This document shows positions 34,589-45,863 of a DNA stretch of 45,863 bases, piece by piece (the first letter of the stretch is position 1; each line of letters begins with the position of its first letter). The stretch comes from Leucobacter sp. G161 (GTDB lineage: Bacteria; Actinomycetota; Actinomycetes; Actinomycetales; Microbacteriaceae). The notes under the pieces are model-generated. The model ran no database searches. It was given only the letters and a program-made list of their open reading frames with translations, and was not told the origin of the DNA. Location of the stretch: positions 1-45,863 of the forward strand of contig NZ_LOHP01000079.1 of NCBI RefSeq assembly GCF_001482305.1, written 5' to 3'. The translations under genes and the position numbers were made by a program.

Positions 34589-34897
34589 TCAGGCCTTTCG
34601 GATGCGGGGGCGGACAAATCCGCTGGAGTTTATGTCAAAGAATGTGACCTTGCGCGACGGTACGTCATCGATACCGCCTCCGCTAAACGGATTGCAACGG
34701 AGCAACCGCCAGATCGTGAGCGCGATCCCCATGAGAAATCCTCGCTGCTGATACGCCTCCATAGAGTATCGGGAACAGGTTGGATAATACCTGCAGACGT
34801 CCCCGTACAGCGGCGAGATGATGCGGCGATATGCCTTCATGAGGAGTATCGCAAGATTCCGTGGCGCGAGCCACAGTTCCCATAGGATTCGCTTCAT
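34589..34897 (-). CDS. yidD: Membrane protein insertion efficiency factor YidD
   Basis: This is a 102-residue peripheral membrane protein with the family signature CRYYPTCSRYSMEAYQQRG (about 35-53) and RLLRCNPFSGGGIDDVP. It assists YidC-dependent insertion. Its ATG overlaps the rnpA stop (ATGA, 34894-34897), and yidC follows directly. Confidence 0.94.
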   Translation of the reverse strand: MKRILWELWLAPRNLAILLMKAYRRIISPLYGDVCRYYPTCSRYSMEAYQQRGFLMGIALTIWRLLRCNPFSGGGIDDVPSRKVTFFDINSSGFVRPRIRKA

Positions 34898-35247
34898 GCC
34901 TGTGCTCGCACTTTTTCGTGTGCGCGATGCAACTCCCGCCGCAGTTCGGCGAATGTCGCGTCGGCTGCTCTGGGAAGCGCGCGAAACACGATGTCACTGC
35001 CCTCAGCGCCATCTCGAATGAGTTCATCTGAGATGGCCTTCATGCGGCGACGCACGAGATTCCTCGTGACGGCGTTTCCGACGGCCTTCGAGATGATGTA
35101 CCCGAAGCGGGGAGTAGCATCCGACGTTTCTGCTGCGGAACGACGAACCGCGTAGGTAATGCAATATGCACCACCTACGCGGTTCCCGGTTCTCACGGCT
35201 CGGCGATAATCCTCGCCACGAGTCACACGATGATGCCTAGCCGGCAT
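34894..35247 (-). CDS. rnpA: Ribonuclease P protein component
   Basis: This 117-residue basic protein assists the RNase P RNA in maturing tRNA 5' ends. The RNR motif region is KAVGNAVTRNLVRRRMKAI (about 60-78), and the start is MPARHHRVTRGEDYRRAVR. ATG at 35245-35247 is chosen over the long upstream frame, which would run through rpmH. It follows rpmH by 19 bases and overlaps yidD. Confidence 0.94.
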   Translation of the reverse strand: MPARHHRVTRGEDYRRAVRTGNRVGGAYCITYAVRRSAAETSDATPRFGYIISKAVGNAVTRNLVRRRMKAISDELIRDGAEGSDIVFRALPRAADATFAELRRELHRAHEKVRAQA

Positions 35248-35266
35248 GATGACTCGTAGACCAGAA

Positions 35267-35404
35267 CTACGCGGAAAGCTTGGTGCGGCCCTTGCCGCGG
35301 CGTGCCGTGATGATTGCACGGCCAGCACGGGTGCGCATGCGGGAACGGAAACCGTGCACCTTAGCGCGGCGGCGGTTGTTGGGCTGGAAGGTACGCTTGC
35401 TCAT
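35267..35404 (-). CDS. rpmH: 50S ribosomal protein L34
   Basis: This is a 45-residue basic protein that begins [20 protein letters not shown], contains the family [17 protein letters not shown], and ends TKLSA. It is too short for usual ORF cut-offs but unmistakable. ATG is at 35402-35404 and TAG at 35267-35269. It heads the rpmH-rnpA-yidD-yidC-jag-rsmG-parA-parB series. Confidence 0.97.
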   Translation of the reverse strand: MSKRTFQPNNRRRAKVHGFRSRMRTRAGRAIITARRGKGRTKLSA

Positions 35405-35510
35405 AGTTCAGACTCCGTGACTTTATGGTATGAATCCCCAGGGTTCACGACCCAGGGAAAGTCGGCTTTTGGGCAAGCGAGAAAGGAGCTGCTGCCCATA
35501 CAAGGTACTT

Positions 35511-35539
35511 ACTTTACGCCGATATTCATCACCCGTCAA
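35511..35539 (-). promoter_or_regulatory. Promoter of rpmH
   Basis: On the minus strand TTGACG (35534-35539) and TAAAGT (35511-35516) are separated by exactly 17 bases, a strong SigA-type promoter. The predicted leader before rpmH is about 100 bases. Confidence 0.7.
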
Positions 35540-35580
35540 AGCCGCCCTTTCTTGGAGTTACATACAGGCCAGCGTCAGCC

Positions 35581-35643
35581 TGTGGATAATGTGCGTGTGA
35601 CCGCACCGAATTCCTGGCAGTGGTTACACTTAGCTGTGGATAA
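35581..35643 (+). promoter_or_regulatory. dnaA promoter region with two DnaA boxes
   Basis: Two perfect TGTGGATAA boxes lie at 35581-35589 and 35635-35643. A TACACT -10 candidate (35625-35630) ends 5 bases before the second box, so that box covers the likely start site and could allow DnaA to repress its own gene. Confidence 0.65.
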
Positions 35644-35684
35644 CCTCGCCCGAATTGCACCCGTGAACGACCAAGAAGAAGTAG

Positions 35685-37103
35685 ATGTCTGACGAAGAAC
35701 TCAACGAACTCTGGGAAGAGATCAAGCGCCATGTGAACGCTGATCTCTCCGTTGGACCCGTCTACGGGGCACAACTTTTGCTCGCTACCCCGCGAGGCGT
35801 CGCCGCTGGAACGCTGTACCTGGCGGTGCAAACCGATTTCACTCTGAAGCTGCTTGACGGCCGACTGCGACCACCGATTATGGCCGCACTTGCCGGCATT
35901 ACTACGGCGGAAAGCATCAACAACTTCGTCGTGATTGTCGATGAGGATGCGGTGCCGACACCCGAGCCGGAAGCCGGGGAGCGCCATGACTTCGTGACCC
36001 CCGCAGCGGTGCGGCCCGAGCGACCAATCCAGGAACCGCGGAGCCGCCACGCCGCTGCCGTTCCATTCGAAGATCCTCATTTGAATGAGAAGTACGACTT
36101 TGACTCATTCGTCATCGGGCAATCGAACCGGCTCGCGCACGCCGCGGCGCTTGCGGTGTCGGAATCACCTGCGCAGTCGTACAACCCACTCTTCATTTAC
36201 GGTGACTCCGGTCTCGGAAAAACCCACTTGCTTCATGCGATCGGGCACTATTCCCGCGAGCTCTTCCCGGAAATCCGAGTTCGCTATGTGAGCTCCGAAG
36301 ACTTCACGAACGACTTCATTAACTCGATCGCGAACAACCAGGGCGCACAGTTCCAGGATCGATATCGCAATGTCGATGTCCTGCTAGTCGACGATATTCA
36401 GTTCCTCGAGGGCAAGGCCGAGACTCAGGAAGCCTTCTTCCACACGTTCAACACGCTGCACAGTCACAACAAACAGGTGGTCATCACCAGCGACGTACAG
36501 CCGAAGCAACTTCGTGGGTTTGAGGAGCGCATTACCTCTCGCTTCGAGTGGGGCCTGCTCACCGATATCCAGGCACCCGACCTCGAAACGCGTATTGCCA
36601 TTCTCCGCAAGAAGGCGCAGCGTGAACACCTTGACGTCGATGACGCAATCTTGGAGTTCATTGCGTCCAAATTCTCCTCGAACATCCGTGAGCTCGAGGG
36701 CACACTTATCCGCGTGACCGCCTATGCGAACCTCAATCGGCAACGCATCGACATGCCGCTGGTCAAAACGGTGCTCAAGGATCTCATCTCGATCGACAGC
36801 GACAACGAGGTGCAGCCTACGGACATCATCAGCCGTACCGCTGAGTACTTCGACCTGTCGGTTGATGAGTTGTACGGGCCTTCACGGGCGCAGCAGATCG
36901 CACTTGCCCGCCAGATCGCTATGTATCTCTGCCGAGAACTCACACAGTTGTCGCTTCCGAAGATTGGCCAGCTCTTCGGCGGCCGTGACCACACGACCGT
37001 GATGTACGCCCACAAGAAGATTGCGCAGCTCATTACCGAGCGCCGTTCCGTGTACAACCAGGTCACCGAACTCACCACGAGAGTAAGGCAGAACGGCCGT
37101 TAA
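35685..37103 (+). CDS. dnaA: Chromosomal replication initiator protein DnaA
   Basis: This 472-residue AAA+ initiator has domain I at about 1-85 and a short, proline-rich domain II (about 90-125). Domain III has Walker [10 protein letters not shown] (173-181) and Walker [14 protein letters not shown]. The domain IV DNA-binding signature is [15 protein letters not shown]. Linker II is shorter than in streptomycetes. The start at ATG 35685 has only a weak AAGAAGAAG upstream. DnaA boxes flank the gene on both sides. Confidence 0.97.
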   Translation: MSDEELNELWEEIKRHVNADLSVGPVYGAQLLLATPRGVAAGTLYLAVQTDFTLKLLDGRLRPPIMAALAGITTAESINNFVVIVDEDAVPTPEPEAGERHDFVTPAAVRPERPIQEPRSRHAAAVPFEDPHLNEKYDFDSFVIGQSNRLAHAAALAVSESPAQSYNPLFIYGDSGLGKTHLLHAIGHYSRELFPEIRVRYVSSEDFTNDFINSIANNQGAQFQDRYRNVDVLLVDDIQFLEGKAETQEAFFHTFNTLHSHNKQVVITSDVQPKQLRGFEERITSRFEWGLLTDIQAPDLETRIAILRKKAQREHLDVDDAILEFIASKFSSNIRELEGTLIRVTAYANLNRQRIDMPLVKTVLKDLISIDSDNEVQPTDIISRTAEYFDLSVDELYGPSRAQQIALARQIAMYLCRELTQLSLPKIGQLFGGRDHTTVMYAHKKIAQLITERRSVYNQVTELTTRVRQNGR

Positions 37104-37449
37104 CCATCCACAACCCACAGGCTCCTGTGGATAACTGGGGATAACTTCTGAAAAATGTGGACGAGTGAGGGGGTGCCTGTGGAATCGAAGGTTTTTGTCA
37201 CTTCGCCGTCATCATGCGGATCTACAGCTATCCACGGCTTACGAACAAGTCACACCGGTGTAGTTTGCATATGCCGCATGGAAAGCCAGGAGTTATCCAC
37301 AGTTTCCACAGCCCTTATTACTATTACAAGTTTTCTCATTCTTGTAAGCCACTCAATCACGCTCCGCTCCGCGCCTCCGGTTTCACCAAACTCGAAGGTG
37401 TGCAAAGATTGTGGGGCTGGCGCCAGGAGCGCCTACGAAGGGAAAACAC
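37104..37449. other. Candidate replication origin (oriC) between dnaA and dnaN
   Basis: This 346 bp gap has DnaA boxes with at most one mismatch at 37126-37134 (perfect), 37136-37144 and 37293-37301 (perfect, opposite strand). Weaker ones lie at 37104-37112, 37156-37164, 37228-37236 and 37302-37310. An AT-rich stretch at about 37312-37350 contains the inverted repeat TTACAAG-N10-CTTGTAA (37324-37347), a possible unwinding element. The last 90 bases lead into dnaN. Actinobacterial oriC is normally in this gap. Confidence 0.75.
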
Positions 37450-38592
37450 ATGCGATTCACCGTCAACCGGGACGTGTTCAGCGACGCAGTGTCGTTCGCG
37501 GTGAAGTTGCTTCCTCAGCGCCCGACACAGCCGCTGCTGAGTGGAGTGCTACTTCACGCTGAGGATGCCGAACTCACAATTTCGTCATTCGACTACGAGG
37601 TATCTGCTCGTACGGGTGTAGTCGCAGACGTCAGCGACGCCGGGCGAGCTCTCGTTTCGGGTCGTTTGCTTGGGGAAATTGCGCAACGTCTTCCGCATGC
37701 CGACGTGCAGGTCTCCCTGCTCGAAAGTCGCGTCGAGGTGCGTTGCGGTAGTGCCTCCTTCAGCCTCCCGGCAATGCCTGTTGAGGAATACCCGCAGGTT
37801 CCCGTCGTCGATTCCGTTTCTGGGGCTGTCCCGGCGCAAGATTTCGCCGACGCTGTTGCACAGGTTTCTCTCGCTGCATCGAAGGACGATGTCACGCCCG
37901 TCATCACCGGCGTTCAGTTCGAGGTTTCTGAGAACACGTTGACCCTGACTGCCACCGACCGTTACCGTGTTGCCACACGGGGACTCGATTGGGAAGATCG
38001 CGGTGCCGGCGAGCACGTCAACGCCCTTGTCCCGTCGAAGATTGTCACCGAGGTAGGCAAGACCTTCGCGAATGACGGTGAGGTTCGAATCACCATTGTG
38101 AAGGACGGCGAGCGTGAGCTCATTGCCTTTACCGGTGGTACCAAAACAGTCACGTCGCTGCTGATCAAGGGCAACTATCCTCCGGTCGGGCGCCTGTTCC
38201 CGGAGAACGTTGATAACTACGCCGTCGTGAACACTGCCGAACTGATCGAAGCTGTGGGCCGTGTTGGCCTCGTGCTCGAGCGCGAGGCTGCTCTTCGGTT
38301 CTCGTTTGCCGAGGGTGCGGTGATGCTTGAGGCTGCAGGAACTGAATCTGCACAGGCCGTTGAGAGTGTTGATGTACACCTCATGGGTGACGAGATGATC
38401 GTTTCTCTCAAGCCCCAGTTCTTGCTCGACGGACTTCGCTCGACTCACTCCGAGTTCGCGCGTATTGCGTTTACCCGCACTGATAACCCCGGAAAGCCTG
38501 GCCCGGTACTCATCACGAGCCAGCGGAGCAAGGACGAAGCTGACGACGCAAGCTTCCGGTACCTGCTCCAGCCCAACTTGCTGCTGCGGTAG
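37450..38592 (+). CDS. dnaN: DNA polymerase III subunit beta (sliding clamp)
   Basis: This 380-residue clamp begins MRFTVNRDVFSDAVSFAVKLLP and has three repeated clamp folds of about 125 residues. Family segments include PVITGVQFEVSENTLTLTATDRYR and PVLITSQ near the C-terminus. The upstream-extended frame is rejected in favour of ATG at 37450, preceded by GAAGGGAAAA. It starts the dnaN-recF-DUF721 group. Confidence 0.96.
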   Translation: MRFTVNRDVFSDAVSFAVKLLPQRPTQPLLSGVLLHAEDAELTISSFDYEVSARTGVVADVSDAGRALVSGRLLGEIAQRLPHADVQVSLLESRVEVRCGSASFSLPAMPVEEYPQVPVVDSVSGAVPAQDFADAVAQVSLAASKDDVTPVITGVQFEVSENTLTLTATDRYRVATRGLDWEDRGAGEHVNALVPSKIVTEVGKTFANDGEVRITIVKDGERELIAFTGGTKTVTSLLIKGNYPPVGRLFPENVDNYAVVNTAELIEAVGRVGLVLEREAALRFSFAEGAVMLEAAGTESAQAVESVDVHLMGDEMIVSLKPQFLLDGLRSTHSEFARIAFTRTDNPGKPGPVLITSQRSKDEADDASFRYLLQPNLLLR

Positions 38593-38595
38593 CCA

Positions 38596-39771
38596 ATGAA
38601 GGTCGCTCATCTTTCGCTTGGCGACTTTCGCAACTACACGGCAGCCGAACTCTCGTTGCGGGCCGGGGCCAACCTTATTGTGGGGCGAAATGGCCAGGGG
38701 AAAACGAACCTGGTTGAGGCCATCTCGTATTTCGCCACGCTGAGATCACACCGCGTGTCGAGTGATGCAGCGATGATTCGGGCCGGTGCACCCGCAGCAA
38801 TTGTGCGCATGCGGGTTGCAGCGGGGGATCGCGATGTCGTTCTCGAGACCCAGTTGAATCGGAGCGGAGCAAACCGGGCGCAGGTGAATGGCAATCCTGT
38901 GCGGTCGCGTGAGCTGACTCGGTGGTTTACATCGGTCATGTTTGCACCGGAGGACTTGAGCATCGTCCGCGGAGAGCCCGCCGGCCGGCGCCGATTCCTT
39001 GATGACGCGCTAACAGCCCGCCTTCCAGTCGCCGGAGGAGTGATTGCGGATTATGAGCGAGTTGTTCGTCAGCGCACGTCCTTACTGAAGTCCGCTCGTG
39101 GGGCAGCGAGGGGGAGTTCAGCAGTTGAGTCCACGCTTGAGGTCTGGAATGATCAACTCGTCGAACACGGAGTCCGAATCATGCTCGCGCGCCGCGAGTT
39201 GGTTCGGGACCTTTGCGCACCACTCGCCGAGGCATACACTGCGCTCGTTGGTGAGGATCACACTCCACGACTTCACCTGAACGAGTCGGTTCACGACGTG
39301 TCGGGCAATGTTTCACGTGAAACCCGAGATGGCAATCTCGGGATCGACGTTTCACGTGAAACGCTCACGGCAGAGTTTCGCAGGGCGCTCAGTGAAGCCA
39401 GGGGGCGGGAGCTCGAGCGGGGGGTCACCCTCGTCGGCCCGCACCGCGATGACCTGGAGCTGACGCTGAACAATCTTCCAGTTCGGGGGTACGCCAGCCA
39501 TGGTGAATCATGGTCCTTCGCACTCGCTCTCAAAATTGCGCTAGCCACCGTCATACGTGGGGAATCACCGGCTGGAGATCCGGTGATCATCCTTGATGAC
39601 GTGTTTGCCGAGCTCGACCGGGGGAGGCGTGAACGATTGATGGCGGTGGTGAGTGACTTTGAGCAGGTGATCGTAACCGCCGCAGTCGAAGGTGATGTGC
39701 CCGAAGGGCTTCCGTGGCATCGGATTCAAGTCCACGCGGGGGAACTCACGGAAGCTGAAGACAGTGAGTGA
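38596..39771 (+). CDS. recF: DNA replication and repair protein RecF
   Basis: This 391-residue SMC-like ATPase loads RecA at gaps. Walker A is GRNGQGKTN (about 34-42), and the C-terminal signature and Walker B are VTLVGPHRDDLEL and VIILDDVFAELDRGRRE. Between about residues 238 and 256 the protein reads NVSRETRDGNLGIDVSRET, a repeat of VSRET encoded by two parS-like sites; it looks like an insert in an otherwise normal RecF. It starts 3 bases after the dnaN stop. Confidence 0.94.
   Translation: MKVAHLSLGDFRNYTAAELSLRAGANLIVGRNGQGKTNLVEAISYFATLRSHRVSSDAAMIRAGAPAAIVRMRVAAGDRDVVLETQLNRSGANRAQVNGNPVRSRELTRWFTSVMFAPEDLSIVRGEPAGRRRFLDDALTARLPVAGGVIADYERVVRQRTSLLKSARGAARGSSAVESTLEVWNDQLVEHGVRIMLARRELVRDLCAPLAEAYTALVGEDHTPRLHLNESVHDVSGNVSRETRDGNLGIDVSRETLTAEFRRALSEARGRELERGVTLVGPHRDDLELTLNNLPVRGYASHGESWSFALALKIALATVIRGESPAGDPVIILDDVFAELDRGRRERLMAVVSDFEQVIVTAAVEGDVPEGLPWHRIQVHAGELTEAEDSE
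39309..39363. repeat. parS-hairpin-parS element inside recF
   Basis: Two parS-like sites, TGTTTCACGTGAAACC (39309-39324, one mismatch) and CGTTTCACGTGAAACG (39348-39363, two end mismatches but a perfect 16 bp palindrome), lie 39 bases apart. Between them CCCGAGAT-GGCA-ATCTCGGG (39323-39342) forms a perfect 8 bp stem with a four-base loop. The element keeps the recF frame open. Confidence 0.85.
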
Positions 39772-40249
39772 CACGGGAGATAGCTTCCCCACCAGTGCCT
39801 ATTTGCGTGCAAAGAGTGTATGGCGCGGGCGCATTCAGCGCAGAAAGCGTCGCCGCGATGGGGAAGATGGTCTTTCGAAGCCGTTCAGTAGCGGGAGGGA
39901 CCCCAAGGCGCTCGGTTTCGTTCTCGAATCCGTTGTGGTGGATATGGGGTGGTCCAGTGAGCTTGAACAGGCACGAATTATTGAGGAATGGCCAGCATTT
40001 GTTGGCGAAGCGACTGCGGAGCACACCCAGATCATCGGGATTCGGGACGGCGTGCTCGAGGTCCAGTGCGACTCGACAACCTGGGCGACTGAGCTTCGGA
40101 GGCTCCGGGCAGAGATGTTGACGCGCTTGCTCAGCGAGTATCCTGATTCAGAAATTCGTGACATGCGCTTCCGGGCTCCCGGCGCACCGAGTTGGCGTCA
40201 CGGCCCGCGAGTCGTGCCAGGACGCGGTCCAAGAGACACGTATGGCTAA
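39764..40249 (+). CDS. DUF721 family protein
   Basis: This 161-residue protein has a basic N-terminal part (RGRIQRRKRRRDGEDGLS) and the DUF721 (DciA-like) domain at about 50-140, with LESVVVDMGWSSELEQARIIEEWPAFVGEATAEHT and LEVQCDSTTWATELRRL. DciA-type proteins help load DnaB in bacteria without DnaC. That role is established for some members, and the place between recF and gyrB supports it. It starts at GTG 39764, overlapping the recF stop by 8 bases. Confidence 0.85.
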   Translation: MSDTGDSFPTSAYLRAKSVWRGRIQRRKRRRDGEDGLSKPFSSGRDPKALGFVLESVVVDMGWSSELEQARIIEEWPAFVGEATAEHTQIIGIRDGVLEVQCDSTTWATELRRLRAEMLTRLLSEYPDSEIRDMRFRAPGAPSWRHGPRVVPGRGPRDTYG

Positions 40250-40348
40250 TCTCCCCGGGGTTGCGAGTCCTGCGGAAAATCCTTAGGGACGATCCATCGA
40301 AAAAATCGCCCACCAGCGGCCACAAAAGCCGTTCTGCGGGCCGATTCT

Positions 40349-40357
40349 TGATAGACT
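40349..40357 (+). promoter_or_regulatory. Candidate extended -10 promoter of gyrB
   Basis: TGATAGACT (40349-40357) is an extended -10, TGn plus TAGACT, about 65 bases before the gyrB ATG. No clear -35 is seen. The rest of the 40250-40421 gap shows nothing else. Confidence 0.35.
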
Positions 40358-40382
40358 TGGGTAGAAGTGTGCCTTAGGCTAA

Positions 40383-44970
<4,588 letters not shown>

Positions 44971-44978
<8 letters not shown>

Positions 44979-45378
44979 CACAGTCGCAGACCGACTCGCG
45001 AAGAAGACTCGTAAGAAAGCCCCGGCGAAGCAGGTCCGCCTGAAGCTCGTGTACGTTGACTTCTGGTCGGCAGTGAAGTTCTCCTTTATGGTCTCGATCT
45101 GTCTTGCAGTCGTTGGAGTCGTCGCCGCAATCCTCGTATATGTCGTGCTGCAGACGACGGGTGTGTTCGGCCGCATTGACGAACTGTTCATGGACATTGT
45201 CGGTGAAGAAAACAGCTTGATGAACTACATCGGCTTCCCCCAGGTAGCCTTCTTCTCGGTCATCGTCGGCGTGTTGAATACAATTGTCGGCACGGCTCTC
45301 GGGGCCATCGCATCCCTCGTATACAACCTGCTGGTGCGGGTTCTCGGCGGATTCCAGCTCGGTTTTTCGAGCAATTAG
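44971..45378 (+). CDS. DUF3566 domain membrane protein
   Basis: This 135-residue protein has a basic N-terminal part ([19 protein letters not shown]) and two hydrophobic segments (about [22 protein letters not shown] and the Val/Ile-rich C-terminal half with [19 protein letters not shown]). This is the standard DUF3566 neighbour of actinobacterial gyrA, of unknown function. Its ATG overlaps the gyrA stop (ATGAGTAA), which also supports gyrA being read to 44978. Confidence 0.9.
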
Positions 45379-45442
45379 ACCAAAAAGCAGCAACTCGATT
45401 TCGTTTTCTCTCTCGGAACCGGTAATGTTGTTGCTTGGTCAA

Positions 45443-45516
45443 GGGGCTATAGCTCAGGTGGTTAGAGCGCTTCACTGATAATGAAGAGGTCCCAGGTTCA
45501 AGTCCTGGTAGCCCCA
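45443..45516 (+). tRNA. tRNA-Ile (GAT anticodon)
   Basis: Acceptor arms GGGGCTA and TAGCCCC pair perfectly. The anticodon stem CTTCA/TGAAG encloses CTGATAA, with GAT at 45477-45479. The T-arm GTTCAAGTC is normal. The 3' CCA is not encoded, so it depends on the Cca enzyme. Confidence 0.97.
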
Positions 45517-45564
45517 CTGAATTTCACGAAAATCGCGGAAAGCGATAGAGTGATTTTCACCCAA

Positions 45565-45637
45565 GGGTCCTTAACTCAGTTGGTAGAGTGCCTGCTTTGC
45601 AAGCAGGATGTCGGGAGTTCGATTCTCCCAGGATCCA
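45565..45637 (+). tRNA. tRNA-Ala (TGC anticodon)
   Basis: Acceptor arms GGGTCCT and AGGATCC pair with one G-U. The anticodon stem CCTGC/GCAGG encloses TTTGCAA, with TGC at 45598-45600. The T-loop is GTTCGATTC. CCA is not encoded. Together with tRNA-Ile this is the usual actinobacterial post-gyrA pair. Confidence 0.97.
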
Positions 45638-45652
45638 CAACGTAGAACATTC

Positions 45653-45684
45653 AGAACAGCCCCGCCGATGAGCGGGGCTGTTCT
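45653..45684 (+). terminator. Hairpin terminator after tRNA-Ala
   Basis: AGAACAGCCCCGC (45653-45665) and GCGGGGCTGTTCT (45672-45684) form a perfect 13 bp stem with a six-base loop, 15 bases past the tRNA. CATT follows. Confidence 0.85.
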
Positions 45685-45689
45685 CATTC

Positions 45690-45710
45690 CGGGAGCATCC
45701 CCGGCTCCCG
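45690..45710. repeat. Second short inverted repeat
   Basis: CGGGAGC-ATCCCCG-GCTCCCG is a perfect 7 bp stem right after the tRNA terminator and may be a back-up stop signal. Confidence 0.4.
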
Positions 45711-45800
45711 CCCCTACTGTCTTGTCTGGTGGTGACCAGGACCGGTGTGGTTGGCGATGAGCCGGGCACGCTGCGCGCAGGAGGGGGCTTATAGGACAAA

Positions 45801-45851
45801 ACGTGTGGATGGTTCCGGGAGTGTCAGTCCCTCCCCACCCATCCAGCACGT
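45801..45851. repeat. Nested, strongly paired non-coding segment
   Basis: Nested arms pair across 51 bases: ACGTG with CACGT, TGGATGG with CCATCCA, and an inner GGGAG with CTCCC. No convincing gene overlaps it; 45711-45800 also shows no gene. It could be a terminator for a gene beyond the right edge or a structured RNA. Confidence 0.4.
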
Positions 45852-45863
45852 AGCCAGAGCCCC

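Overview
This window is about 45.9 kb of a high-GC actinobacterial chromosome and includes the replication origin neighbourhood. Three things point to Actinobacteria: mycothiol genes (an mshA-like gene, ino1, mshB), the order parB-parA-rsmG-jag-yidC-yidD-rnpA-rpmH | dnaA-dnaN-recF-DUF721-gyrB-gyrA-DUF3566-tRNA-Ile-tRNA-Ala, and the rpsF-ssb-rpsR-rplI-dnaB block. Protein style and several start sites that look leaderless suggest Microbacteriaceae, perhaps Leucobacter-like. The genus is inference; no database was searched.

Bases 1-13,200 are a catabolic region, all on the minus strand. They hold the start of etfB, a methylcitrate-cycle operon (GntR regulator-prpD-prpB-prpC), an osmoprotectant-type ABC importer (ATPase-permease-permease-lipoprotein), a short-chain dehydrogenase, and an E1alpha-E1beta-E2 2-oxoacid dehydrogenase operon. 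Read together, a branched-chain oxoacid dehydrogenase, a hydroxyacyl-CoA-type dehydrogenase, electron-transfer flavoprotein and the methylcitrate cycle could form a route from branched-chain amino acids through propionyl-CoA to pyruvate and succinate. That link is inferred.

Bases 13,300-17,100 hold a holin-like membrane protein, purB, a siderophore-interacting reductase and two small membrane-protein genes. Bases 17,165-20,820 hold dnaB and the rpsF-ssb-rpsR-rplI operon. The 588 bp gap between dnaB and rplI contains an unexpected cluster of DnaA-box-like 9-mers and a perfect 40 bp palindrome. Bases 20,964-25,619 hold an mshA-like glycosyltransferase converging on a minus-strand cca-mshB-ino1 group. 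Bases 25,636-29,197 hold a DUF6049-type secreted/anchored protein and trxB-trxA. A textbook SigR/SigH-type promoter precedes trxB; murJ and sigM, usually found in this interval, are absent.

Bases 29,204-35,404 (minus) run MFS transporter, parB, parA, rsmG, jag, yidC, yidD, rnpA, rpmH. Bases 35,685-45,378 (plus) run dnaA, dnaN, recF, DUF721, gyrB, gyrA, DUF3566, then two tRNAs. DnaA boxes lie on both sides of dnaA; the dnaA-dnaN gap is the conventional oriC candidate. ParS-like sites occur in prpD, at the rsmG start, twice in recF and (degenerate) in gyrB. The gyrA reading frame as given is broken near its C-terminal end by what looks like one missing base. No insertion sequence, prophage or CRISPR array was seen.
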